Positions 50,198-60,990 of a DNA stretch of 64,000 nt are shown here, one piece after another. Each line of letters begins with the position of its first letter. Within the stretch, counting starts at the first letter, position 1. This DNA is from Mycteria americana (taxonomy: Eukaryota; Chordata; Aves; Ciconiiformes; Ciconiidae): contig NC_134369.1 of assembly GCF_035582795.1 (NCBI RefSeq), forward strand, positions 57,288,001-57,352,000, in the 5' to 3' direction. Below the pieces are notes generated by a model. The model was given only the letters and a program-made list of their open reading frames with translations, had not been told where the DNA came from and did not search any database. The translations under genes and the position numbers were made by a program.

Positions 50198-51136
50198 CTC
50201 AACCACTTCCCTGGGCAGCGTCTTCCAATGCTTGATAACCCTTTCAGTGAAGTAAAATTTCCTAATATCCAGTCTAAACCCCCCCTGGTGCAACTTGAGG
50301 CCATTCCCTCTCGTCCTATCACTTGTTACCTGGGAGAAGAGACCGACCCCCACCTCTCTACAACCTCCTTTCAGGTAGTTGTAGAGAGCGATAAGGTCTC
50401 CCCTCAGCCTCCTTTTCTCCAGGCTAAACAACCCCAGCTCCCTCAGCCGCTCCTCATCAGACTTCTGCTCCAGACCCTTCACCAGCTTCGTTGCCCTTCT
50501 CTGGACACGCTCCAGCACCTCAATGTCTCTCTTGTAGCGAGGGGCCCAAAACTGAACACAGTATTCGAGGTGCAGCCTCACCGGTGCTGAGTACAGGGGC
50601 ACAATCTCTTCCCTAGTCCTGCTGGCCACGCTATTTCTGATACAAGCCAGGATGCCATTGGCTTTCTTGGCCACCTGGGCACACTGCTGGCTCATATTCA
50701 GGCGGCTGTCAACCAACACCCCCAGGTCCTTCTCTGCCAGGCAGCTTTCCAGCCACTCTTCCCCAAGCCTGTAGCGTTGCATGGGGTTGCTGTGGCCCAA
50801 GTGCAGGACCTGGCACTTGGCCTTGTTGAACCCCATACAATTGACCTCGGCCCATCGATCCAGCCTGTCCAGGTCCCTCTGCAGAGCCTTCCTACCCTCC
50901 AGCAGATCAACACTCCCGCACAACTTGGTGTCATCTGCAAACTTACTGAGGGTGCACTCCATCCCTTCATCCAGATCATTGATAAAGATATTAAACAGAA
51001 CTGGCCCCAACACAGAGGCCTGGGGAACACCACTTGTGACCAGCCGCCAACTGGAGTAAACTCCATTCACCACCACTCTTTGGGCCCGGCCGTCCAGCCA
51101 GTTCTTTACCCAGTGAAGAGTACCTGTCCAAGCCAT
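50198..51136 (-). pseudogene. CR1 reverse-transcriptase fragment, frame still open
   Basis: Contains motif B (VPQASVLGP, with Ala in place of the usual Gly) and motif C (FADD). There is no start of ORF2, no fingers region and no normal C terminus, so it is a non-functional remnant. The open frame reflects youth and not selection. Confidence 0.82.
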
Positions 51137-51145
51137 GAGCAGCCA
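50198..51145 (-). mobile_element. Young CR1 LINE fragment lacking both ends
   Basis: A single 318-codon frame (51136 down to 50180) carries [20 protein letters not shown] and the catalytic FADD (50930-50941). It is very similar to the 21673-22626 remnant and has no frameshift over this length. The frame diverges after [11 protein letters not shown]: the last codons of ORF2 and the CR1 3' tail are absent. It also stops abruptly on the 5' side after the SHGLDG-like block. Loss of the 3' end is unusual for CR1, which is copied from its 3' end. Confidence 0.9.
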
Positions 51146-52689
51146 TATACTTCTTCATCATTTCCCTTTTATCACGTGTAACTTCTCACTCTCCCTCAGA
51201 TTATTCCCTCACATGAGCTTGCTTTGACCACTCCCATTATAAAAGCATCCCACCCTGAGCCAACTTGTTTCATCGGTTATCACTCCATCTTCTTTTCATT
51301 CTGAAGCTCTTTGAACACAATGTTTATGGTTTCTACCTGGGGCTTCTCTCCTTGTGTGGTTCCTTCCTATTGCAACTGAAGCTGTTTTCACCAGAATATT
51401 TAATAATACTTCTCTAGCCGAGAGGTACATCGGTAACCTGTGATTTATGGGAGAGGAGGGGGGGAATCTGTGTACAACTTATACATTCTAGTTGATTTTA
51501 TACAGTTGTTATGAAACTCTTGAATCATGGAAGGCCTTATTATATGGGGAATCCACCATCTGTTTACAAAGGCTGCATCACATCCCTCCCAGACAAAGCA
51601 CAATAATGGGTTGTTATAACTTTAATGATAACCTATTCAAAGAGCTCTGGCACAATTAGTTGGATGAAGTCTAAAGAAACCAGCTGAATAACTACTCTGC
51701 GTGAAATGCAGAGCAGAACAAAGGAAACCAGGCCTTCAAGGAAGGAAATCAGAATCAGAGGCTGGATAGAGTGACATTAGTAATGAACAGGAAACTTGGG
51801 CAGGAGTGATGGGTTCTGCGTAGCTGCAGAAACTTAGCCCTAAATTAATACAAACCAACCAAAATTTGAGGGACAGGGCACCCAAAGGCTTGAGGGCAAA
51901 AGATAGTCTTGTTCTCTTTGGTTTTCTATGATTTCCTCTGGTTCTTTTCTGACCTCCTTAATTATTCCTTCAATATGTCCCTCAAAGATGACATCCTGCA
52001 AGAAAGTCTATCTGAACATCTGCTTTTGGGGTACGCACCGAACTGATAGCTGAAGTCACAAACACTTGGTCTTTGGCTAAGCAAATCCTTGAGAAATCTA
52101 GTCAATGCATCACCCTTCAGGTTTGGGTCTTCAGGCAAACTTGTGCAATGCAGGTCATCCCCACAGTTCATTAGCCTATCCCAAATGTACATGCCTTGAA
52201 AACTCTACTGTGACTTACGGATACCATTTTCCAAACTCTAAGGGGTTGTACAAGCATTTGTGTTTACAGTCAAACTCCAAAGGCACAAGATAAACGAGAC
52301 AGAAGTGTTTTACTGAGCTCTTGCACATCATTGTTTTGCTTAACAGGCAAAAAAACCCAGAGGTTACAAATCCTAAGAAAAACTTCCTAAATATAATGCC
52401 TCTTCTGCTAATTCTCACTTTCTTTGGGACACCCGGAGAGTCCACCTGTGCTCAGCAAACCTGTTTCATCCTTCTGCAGTGAGCACCTGAGCAGCTCCTC
52501 CCCTAGTCAGAACTTGTGAAAAAACAAAGAAAGCAAACAGCTCATTTTTTTTTCTTAAATACCTTTTTCTTCATATTATCCTTGAATTTGCTTTCTCTTA
52601 AGAATATGTGACTGACATTTTTTAAGGTCAAAGGCAACTCACTAGTCTGTCTCTATGATTAGCTAGGGTTACAATAGAAGAATGAGGTC
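51146..52689. other. Intergenic DNA between two CR1 copies
   Basis: AT-rich, no gene or repeat recognised. A 7-G run occurs near 51460. Confidence 0.45.
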
Positions 52690-53640
52690 AGCTAAAGGCT
52701 GACACTTCCCTTCCACCTTGCGGCAATCAGTATTTTAGGGATTTCCTGAGCCAGAGGTTGCCTCCAGAGTTGACTAGCCCTTGACAGAAGAAAAGCATAT
52801 CATTTTTTTCAAACAGTTTCTGAACCCATTTTTACTTTTGGCATCCTTTCACAAGGATTTTCACTATTTAATTCTGTGCTACATGAGGAACTATTCCTTT
52901 TGCTTGTTGTAAACCTGGCACCTAGTAATTTATTGGGCTCCCCTCAGTTCTTGCAGTAGAGAAAATACAAAGGGAAAGAGATTCTGAGAAATATGGGTTG
53001 AGTGGAGGGAATGGGATGGCTTTCAAATTATGCTCCTGCCTGCCCTCCCACTTACTCAAATCTTCCCCTTCCTCCTGTAAGAGGTTCTACATGAAAGACC
53101 TGAACCATGAAGGACGTTGTCCATACCTCTTTACTCATAACTGCTTAAAGAAATTGAATGTCTTTATTGAGAGATTCTGTCACATAATTTTTAGAAGTTC
53201 AAGTAGAGTATGTCAACCAGATCTATTAATCTGTGAAACATGATTCACTTATAAATAAACTATGCTAGTTCTTCCACCATACATCATAATTATTTCTATG
53301 TCCACTAATTTTATCCTTTATTATAGTTCCTAATAACTTGCTTGGTATAAAATTTGTACTTGGTGGAGTACACTTCCCTGGGTCCTCCCCCACCCAAAAC
53401 CCTTTAAAGAAGATTAGGATCACATTTGGACAAAGGCGTGGTGATGTTCCCATTTATTTTCCCCATTTGTTCTACAACACCTTTCAGTGTTCTAAAAATC
53501 TTTTCCTACAGCATGTTTAAGTAAATTTGTTTTCAAGAATATTGCTCTCTTGAGAAACCAATTCTCCTTCAGAGGATCTGTTTCACTGTACAGGATGTGT
53601 GTCAATATTAAGTCTGTCAAACATCCTCTGTTACAGTGTT
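52690..53640 (-). mobile_element. Second ancient CR1-like LINE, minus strand, internally deleted
   Basis: On the plus strand: GGGATTTCCTGAGCCAGAGG (3' UTR), TGTAAACCTGGCACCTAGTA with TTATTGGGCTCCCCTCAG, then after an unalignable gap GTTCAAGTAGAGTATGTCAA, TTATCCTTTATTATAGTTCC, CTTCCCTGGGTCCTCCCCCA. The order agrees with the reverse complement of an old amniote CR1 3' UTR and reverse-transcriptase region. Divergence is high and no frame survives. The ends are approximate, and 52980-53150 may be a deletion junction or another repeat. Confidence 0.7.
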
Positions 53641-55829
53641 TGTGCCATCACCCTTAAGAACTTCAGCCCCATAGGAATCCAGGGAAATCACAGGAAGATC
53701 ACGATCACCACTATGCTAAAAATAAAGCTTGTAATCTCAGATATAGAGAGTTCATGATATAAAGAAAATACCTTATCTTGAAGAACTTGTCTGTGACCTT
53801 ATACTATCACCCTTCCAATTTCTGATGGGGATTTTATAGGATACTGGCTTTGGTTTTCCTTCTCTTCTGTGGCTCATCCTAGGATATTTCATCCACAAAG
53901 GCAGCTATACTATTACTGAATCTCAGCTCTGCCCCTTTTAGCAAAGCTGAAATCTTAGCCTGTTTCTCCGTCATCTCTTCATTGCCTAGACTCCATGTTG
54001 AGCTCAGTGCAGCAAAATAAAAACTCTTAAATATTCCTCAAAAGGAATTTTCACTACTGCCTACCATGCACATATCAGAGCGGGAGCAGCTATAGTCTGA
54101 AATGTCTACACAACCATGAGGACATGATGCTACTGGGAGACATGGAAGCACACACCACACCAGCTAAAAATAACATGGAGATTAAAAATGTGCTAGTTTT
54201 TCCTCCCAGGAAATATGTGCCTGGACACCATTACAATCTTGTTTGCTTGAAAGACTCATAACCTGCTTCTTTTCCTTATATCTCCTTAAGGTTTTCACAA
54301 GCAGTCTAGTTTAAGTCTTGCAGATTTTTTTTTCATGTAACATGTCTATATATTGCCATTGTTGAACATGTGCACAGCAAAAATTTTACCCAAGTATACC
54401 ACCAAGTCCTTTCCTGTTCCTGACAAATGTACTCCTGCAAGGATTTTTCAAAAATGTCACACTGTCCTTCCCCATGCATCTTTTCACTGTCTCTTCCTTT
54501 TAATTATATCAAATATGAATTCTTTATCTTCTTTTCAGAGCCTTTTCTAGTCTTTCTACTCCCTAAATCTGTCATTCAATGTCAAAGGGCAATTCTTGCC
54601 CCTTATGCCCCTCCCCGCCATTCCCATATTACATTTTCAAACAAGCACTTTCACATATTCTCCCATCTTGACACTAAAGTTCTGAGGGAGTTCCCTATAA
54701 TTATTGACACAGCCATTTAGTTGTTCTTTTTAAAATCTTCCCTACACTTTCCTTTGTTCTGGTGCTTCTATGGTAGAGAAGAGTGATTACACTGTTCATA
54801 CAGTTGCGACGTTCATTCAGTGAGAACACTGCAAATCACACTAGTCAGTAGGGTCTCATTGCTGCCACTGCTGCTCATCAGCCTGCCTACGTTCATCTTT
54901 TCTCTCATCTAATTAAACTGAAAGTTCCTAGGCACAGCCTTCTGTGTGTGTGTATTTGTGATTAGCAAAGTCAAAACCACAACAGTGATGAGATACCACT
55001 ACACAGTACAAGATGCAAGGCCTGAGGAGCAACTAATTTGAGCAAGTATGCTAAATACATATGGCACAAGAACCATGTCTGATTTCACTGAAGATAGAAA
55101 GGGAAATTACTGATACCAATATTGCAAGATGGCATCCTTAAACACTCGAAAGCAGCAACAACATCCAGATGAGCAAGCACCTTTGTGATTCATTCTTACC
55201 TGCCTGTTGATAAAGAATATTACAGGCAGCTATTGTGATTCTCCGCCAAACGTTGGTAAGAATTTCATCCTCACTGAGGCTTGACAGTGTGCGAGGGACA
55301 GTCAAAGGAAATGTGAATGTGACAAGTTCTTACACTGCTGCAATGGACCACCAAAAGGACCCTGACTCCTGTGCACTTTCTCCTCCTCTGTGGTTTGCTA
55401 AATACTTTGTTGTTTCCTATATTTCATTTTTACTGTTTTCCACATTGTGCATGTAGATGGGATATCATCATATCTGTTCATGTATGTTCAACACAGTACT
55501 ATTTGCTCAGTTAGATCTTTCCTACAGCCCCACATTTTCCATGCTATTAAAGAAAGTAAACCGAGAGAAGGAACAAGTACACATAGCAAAGCTTGTTTAA
55601 TACATGGTCTTATTACATTGAGCTTCATCTTTGTATTCCTTTCAGTTCTTGTTTTTCTAATTCACTGTGGCACCTGCCTGAAATTAGATTATAAATTCAC
55701 TGGGTCAGGTATTTTGCACCTCTTTTGCTAAGTGCTTTGTGCAAATTCTATGCAAATGGTAAACATCAGTCGTCACCATAATACTAATAAATGCAAATTC
55801 AATGCTGCTCCAGGAGCTATTCCCGCAGA
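53641..55829. other. Intergenic DNA, no gene recognised
   Basis: Short frames only. Hydrophobic frames around 55400-55730 match no known membrane protein. No repeats were identified by eye. Confidence 0.4.
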
Positions 55830-55965
55830 ATAGTAACAGTCAGCATTTATGTAGGACTTCTCCCCCACCCCCCAGACTGCAAATACATTAGTTAATTAAT
55901 TGAGGCTGAATGACAATGCCATAATTAGCCAAGCCCAGGCTGCTCTTAACAGTGATGGGGCTACC
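55830..55965 (+). repeat. MIR-like SINE fragment
   Basis: CAGCATTTATGTAGGACTTC, then a C-rich replacement, then ATACATTAGTTAATTAATTG followed by AGGCTGAATGACAATGCC. The order matches the 5' to central MIR-like sequence of amniotes ('AGCATTTAT...ACATTAATTAATTAA...'). Confidence 0.5.
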
Positions 55966-58900
55966 AACATAATGAAGGCATTCATGATTCCAGGAAAGTA
56001 CCTATTGCTATTTCACTGGATGGAATTAAGATATTTTTTACGCACAGGATGATTGGTCTTATGACAGGACCAATTCCATACAGAATTGTAAGGAACATGG
56101 GAAATGAACAGAAAGAGCTTGCATCTTCACTCAGCAGCTGGCAACCACTACATGTGATCTCTAGAAACAGCATCTGAACAACATTGGAAGGTTCAGTTGT
56201 TTTAGCCTTTCATGAATGTAGAGACAGACAGGGATCTACAGACTGACTATTGTATGTAGTACATATCGTATGAATATGAAGTTACAGTCATTAAGGAACC
56301 GTACATCATTCAGGATATACACTGTCCCTACAGTGTGCTTGGAAACTTAACAGAAACAGATGAGTTGTTCCCACTGTGTTAACCACAGACTACCGACAAT
56401 CCTCTATGCCAAGGAAGTCCTTTCTTTTTCATGACCTTTTCTCTTAGTTAGAGGCTAAACAATGAACAAGCTGATGAGTCTAATCACTTCTAAGAAACCA
56501 GGCTCTTTAGTTACAAAGCTGATTGCGTCAAATCAGCTATATATAGCTGATTGGGCTATATCAAATAGAAATTAAATTAATCATCTACTTAGAGCACCAC
56601 AGGCTCCAGAAGCAATATACTCTATGACAAGAATGTGTATTGTCTACTGATACTGTGCTACCTCCTGAAGTGAGTCTACGCCAATCATATGTGGGACATA
56701 ACATCTACAAATAAGGAATACTGCAAAAGTTCAGAGAGAACAGGAGTGATTCAGTCCCTGATTTCTCACCAATCCACATTACAACCCACATTAGGGAATA
56801 ACACTGTCTTCGGTCATGCTGTCATCACTTTATACACTATCCTCATGTTCGGTATATGCATGATTACACAGGTGCCAAGGAAGGTAATGCTACTATGCTA
56901 CTGCAAAAAAAGGTTTCCTCTCCAGAGATTTTTTTTCAGCATCGCAGACAAACCAACTCAGGACTGCCCCTGCACTGTCAGCTCTGTGCAAACCTCCCAG
57001 TTACACCAACTTTGCTCAAACACCTTGATGTGGCAGGCACAAGAGCTGTATGTCTGCCCAGTGAAGGTTCTTGTGTGCATAAGTGGCGGACATGCCCTAT
57101 TTCCTAACTCATCCATCATAGGCATAGACATGCAAACCTGTTGAATCCCAGGAGATACCATTATGGCTATGAGCAGTGGGCTAAATTCTGTGCTATGCTT
57201 TAAACTTGGAGTCAAGGAAAAAATGACCTAAAGCCATTATAGAAGCTTCTGAGTATCTCTTGCAGCTAGAGTGATCCTCTAAGATGACTAGGAGTCCTGA
57301 TGCTGTTCTCATTTACCACAGCCTCAGAAAAGCTGTCAACCAAATGTCTCACAGTTCACCTGCCTTTACTTTTCTCCTGATATCTGTTTTTCTCCTCTCC
57401 CAGAGAACAGCAAGCTGGAAGTTGCAAGCAAGCAATGTGTGCCATCTCCAGGCTGCTCCTAATATGAATAAATATCCTCAGGGGTGGAATTTTTCAGGAT
57501 CCCTACATATGACCTGTAGTTCTGTAATTTGATCTTTCTTTCTCGTCTTTCAAATAGAAAAACATTCAGAGATTTAAAAAGTCAAAGCCTTGCTGTCACT
57601 GTCTCACAAAAACTTAACCTATTCTGTCTAGTGCTTTACCGATTGGCTGCAGAATATGTCATGACATGGGGAAAAAAGACAATAAACACTGTTAGAGAAA
57701 AGGAGTATATTTTCATGTAGGTTGAAATCTTGCATCAAATGCATCAGACAACACCACTTACAAAAGCTTGCGATTCTCAGCCTCCCCATTGCTGATGATA
57801 TCATCAAAAGCCATGAAACAAGTCAAGTCTGGTGATAATAAGAGCTATACCCATCACTAGTGAAGCATCATATGGCTATCAAAACACCAAATCACTCCCA
57901 TCACCAACTGATGTTTATCCTGGGCACACCAAAACTACTTAAGCAACCAGACCTTCTGAGCTAACCACCATGCACAAAATTAAGTTACATATTTTGCCTG
58001 CACCTACTGAAAAAAAGAAAAAAAATCTACTGAATACCCCCTGTCTACCAAAGGAAGTGAACTGACTGAATATAAACACTATGCACCAGAGGTTCATTTG
58101 TGCATGAAAACAATTGAAGGTTAATCTGTTTGCAGTTTGTATTGTATTTGCCTCTCTCTATGCTGGTTCGCCCTGTTTATCATACTGCTTCACCACTTCT
58201 CTAGCTGTAGGGATAGTAGAAATTCAGCATATCTTGGTGGCAGTCATTTTCTATGGACTGTTGTGTGAGAGCGCTGTGCTGGGAGACAGCAGGAAGAAAG
58301 ATGATCTGTAAGGTGGTTTTGATGGAAACATTTGCCTTTTTCCTTGCTCTCAGTTCTTTCCTTCAGTAGGAGAAGGTATCTGGCCACTTTCCCAACATCT
58401 TACCATGTTCTGAAGGTCCCTTTTGCTTCCCAGGGGGATGAAAGGAGATGCAACTACATCCAGCCACTATCCAGTGAAAGGATGATACTCGGCTCCAGCG
58501 TTGGCAGCTAGAGACTGCCAATAAGAACAACAGAGCTACATCAGTCTTCATTAGTGAAAAAGAGGTTTCCTATAATCATTTGATGCATGAACATCAAACT
58601 ACAGGTGATGAAGTACAGCAGTGGCCTAGTGAATAAGCTGGCCTTAACAAATGGAAGCTCAGTAAGCAATCCCACCAAAAAGTAGACTTTTAAAGAGATG
58701 TTGAAGGACAAGAAGTAGGCTCCTCCACTCATTCCATGTGTGATACATAGTTTTTTGTGAAACCTATATCTGATCTGGCATGAGCATTTAGGCCACAACA
58801 CAAATACAGAGACAATAATGAAGATGCTGATCACACATGTATAGTTTGATCGCCATTTGGATAACCACACCATCATAGTATGAATGAACTAATCAGAGCT

Positions 58901-59941
58901 GGGCTGTACATGAGGAATCTTGCTTGTCACCAACACATCTCTCAGTTTGCTCCTAACAGCCTACTGGGAAGGAGAAACTTGTGGTACCATTGTCAGATAG
59001 CTGCATATCTACTGTTTCTGAAGTTCATGAAAGAAGGAGTACACAGGGCACTGTAGAACATCTATGCAGCTCTTATCACTGCAATACCTTGCCTTATGGT
59101 GCTCACAGTAAAAATTATGTTCTGGATGCTCTGCTCTCCTGCATCTTGCAACAAACACTGGTACACAGGCACACCCATGCTGCCCACTGTTGCTCTGTTT
59201 TGCTTAAGATCTCTTGATATCTGCCATACAGTATGTATGTATGTGTGTGTGCATACACGTATACATATATATATACACACATACTTCCTACAGCACTTCC
59301 TATGAGTTCTGCTGAGTATGTCTTACAGTCCCCTTCTTATTCCCTGCTGCAAACCCTTTTGTTGCATACAGCACAGAAGGGACTTGCGGATATCCTGTTC
59401 AACTGGAACCTTTGGGTGGAGCAACACTGTTGGCAGCAGTACCTCCTGTTTTGTCTCCTCCTTTAGGCGTAGTCCCATCTCTGGTTATCTACAAGGCTTT
59501 ATCACTGCTATTCCTAAACTCTGGCATTGCTCATCTGCAGATGACTTACATACCTGCCACTGCTGGCTCCTCAGTTCCCTGCTACACAACCCTTCTAACC
59601 AGAAAGTCAAGCACTCTTTGACCTTACTTCACCACTTTAGGGGCACTAGGAACCAATGTATTGCTCCCTGGATATACGTCTTGGGAGAAGGACAACGCCA
59701 GGGAGGAGCCAGCTCCTGAGATACAAATAATTCTCAGTCTTATAGGCACAATCACAACAAGCTTATTGCTGGTACCAAGGGACTGAGGTGATCAGAAAAT
59801 CCAAAGGGTGCTTTCTGCACGTCTGACTTTGCAGGTTCTCTCTCTCCGGGACTGCCTGCTTCATTTCCCTGCCTGATGTTCTTCATATCTCAGGCTTCCT
59901 CAATAAGCCGTCCTTTCATCCTCATGCGCTCTTCCTCTACT
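55966..59941. other. Intergenic DNA, no gene recognised
   Basis: Frames up to 151 codons occur on both strands with hydrophobic stretches (for example 58541-58876, minus). They lack splice-site support and match no family that I know. A TG/TA tract lies at 59231-59284. Confidence 0.4.
59231..59284. repeat. Compound GTAT/GT/AT microsatellite
   Basis: GTATGTATGTATGTGTGTGT, then CATACACG and a TA-rich run ending ACACACATAC. It can fold on itself, because the left half is nearly complementary to the right half. Confidence 0.9.
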
Positions 59942-60019
59942 CAGAACCACAGAATGGTTGAGGTTGAAAGGGATCTCTGGAGGCCATCTTGTCCAACTCC
60001 CCTGCTCAAGCAGGGTCAC
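59942..60019 (-). mobile_element. CR1 LINE fragment, 3' end (left of the solo LTR)
   Basis: AGAACCACAGAATGGTTGAG, GTTGAAAGGGATCTCTGGAG and TTGTCCAACTCCCCTGCTCA are the reverse complement of a CR1 3' tail. The element is cut at the LTR target site GTCAC and continues at 60590. Confidence 0.9.
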
Positions 60020-60145
60020 TGTCGTGGTTTAACCCCAGCCAGCAACTGAGCACCACCCCGCTGCTTGCTCACTCCCCCCTGGTGGGATGGGGGAGAGAAT
60101 CAGAAGAGTAAAAGTGAGAAAACTCATGGGCTGAGATAAAGACAG

Positions 60146-60151
60146 TTTAAT
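60146..60151 (-). terminator. Poly(A) signal of the solo LTR
   Basis: ATTAAA on the minus strand in the context CCTATTAAACTG, downstream of the LTR TATA box at the spacing expected for the end of R. Confidence 0.6.
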
Positions 60152-60331
60152 AGGGAAAGCAAAAGCCGCGCACGCAAGCAAAGCAAAACAAGGGTTTCAT
60201 TCACTGCTTCCGATGGGCAGGCAGGTGTTCAGCCATCTCCAGGAAAGCAGGGCTCCATCACGCATAATGGTTACTTGGGAAGACAAACGCCATCACTCTG
60301 AACGTCCCCCCCTTCCTTCTTCTTCCCTAGC

Positions 60332-60339
60332 TTTATATA
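60332..60339 (-). promoter_or_regulatory. TATA box of the solo LTR
   Basis: TATATAAA on the minus strand within a GC-richer U3/R context. Serpin transcription is also on the minus strand, but serpin B starts more than 20 kb away. Confidence 0.7.
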
Positions 60340-60589
60340 CTGAGCATGATGTCATGTGGTATGGAACACCCCTTTGGTCAGTTTGGATCAGCTATCCTGG
60401 CTGTGTCCCCTCCCAACTTCTTCTGCACCTGGCAGGGCATGGGAAGCTGAAAAGTCCTTGACCAGTGCAGCAACAACTCAAACATCTCTGTATTATCAAC
60501 ACTGTTCTCAGCACAAATCCAAAACATAGCCCCGTACCAGCCACCACAAAGAAAATTGACTCTATCGCAGCTGAAACCAGGACAGTCAC

Positions 60590-60990
60590 CTAAAGTAGGT
60601 TGCCCAGGACTATGTCCAGATGGCTTTTTAATATCTCTAAAATATCTCCAATATCTTCTTTACAGCCACCCTTCAGGTATTTATATACATTGATAAGATT
60701 CCCCCCTGAGCCTTCTCTTCTCCAGGCTGAACAGTCCCAGCTCTCTCAGCCTTTCCTCATGTGAGAGATGCACCAGTCCCTTAATCATCTCCATGGCCCT
60801 TTGCTGGACACTCTCCAGCATGTCCACTTCTCTCTTGTACTGGGGAGCCCAGAACTGGACATCGTTCTCCAGATGTGGCCTCACCAGTGCTGAGTAGAGG
60901 GGAAGGACCACCTCCCTTGACCTGCTCTTTCTCTCTCCTTCTCTGTTCCATGCACTCTCTCCTATATGTTCCATCTTTCTTCCATTATCT
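60590..60990 (-). mobile_element. CR1 LINE fragment, continuation (right of the solo LTR)
   Basis: After the second GTCAC the CR1 sequence resumes: GTAGGTTGCCCAGGACTATG, CTTCTCTTCTCCAGGCTGAA, CAGTCCCAGCTCTCTCAGCC, TGCTGGACACTCTCCAGCAT and CTCACCAGTGCTGAGTAGAG. The minus-strand frame shows [11 protein letters not shown] and [15 protein letters not shown], the C-terminal part of ORF2. It is 5'-truncated near 60940-60990. Confidence 0.9.

Larger units (their letters stand above)
60020..60584 (-). mobile_element. Solo LTR of an avian endogenous retrovirus (565 bp)
   Basis: It starts TG (60020) and ends CA (60583-60584). GTCAC is repeated exactly on both sides (60015-60019 and 60585-60589), a 5-bp target duplication of the ERVL/ERVK type. 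Read on the minus strand it has a TATA box TATATAAA (60332-60339) followed about 190 bp later by ATTAAA (60146-60151), so the promoter and poly(A) order sets the sense strand as minus. I recognise the type as an LTR common in neoavian genomes. No internal viral sequence is present, so the provirus was lost by LTR-LTR recombination. Confidence 0.93.

Noticed and set aside
56689-57144. Plus-strand open frame of 151 codons
   Set aside because: Cys-rich and hydrophobic by chance, overlapped by frames on the other strand, and no recognisable motif.
58541-58876. Minus-strand open frame of 111 codons with several hydrophobic stretches
   Set aside because: It resembles part of a membrane protein only in composition. 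No conserved receptor or transporter motif, no upstream frame continuation (a stop lies just before the first Met) and no supporting splice sites. AT-rich DNA often gives such frames.
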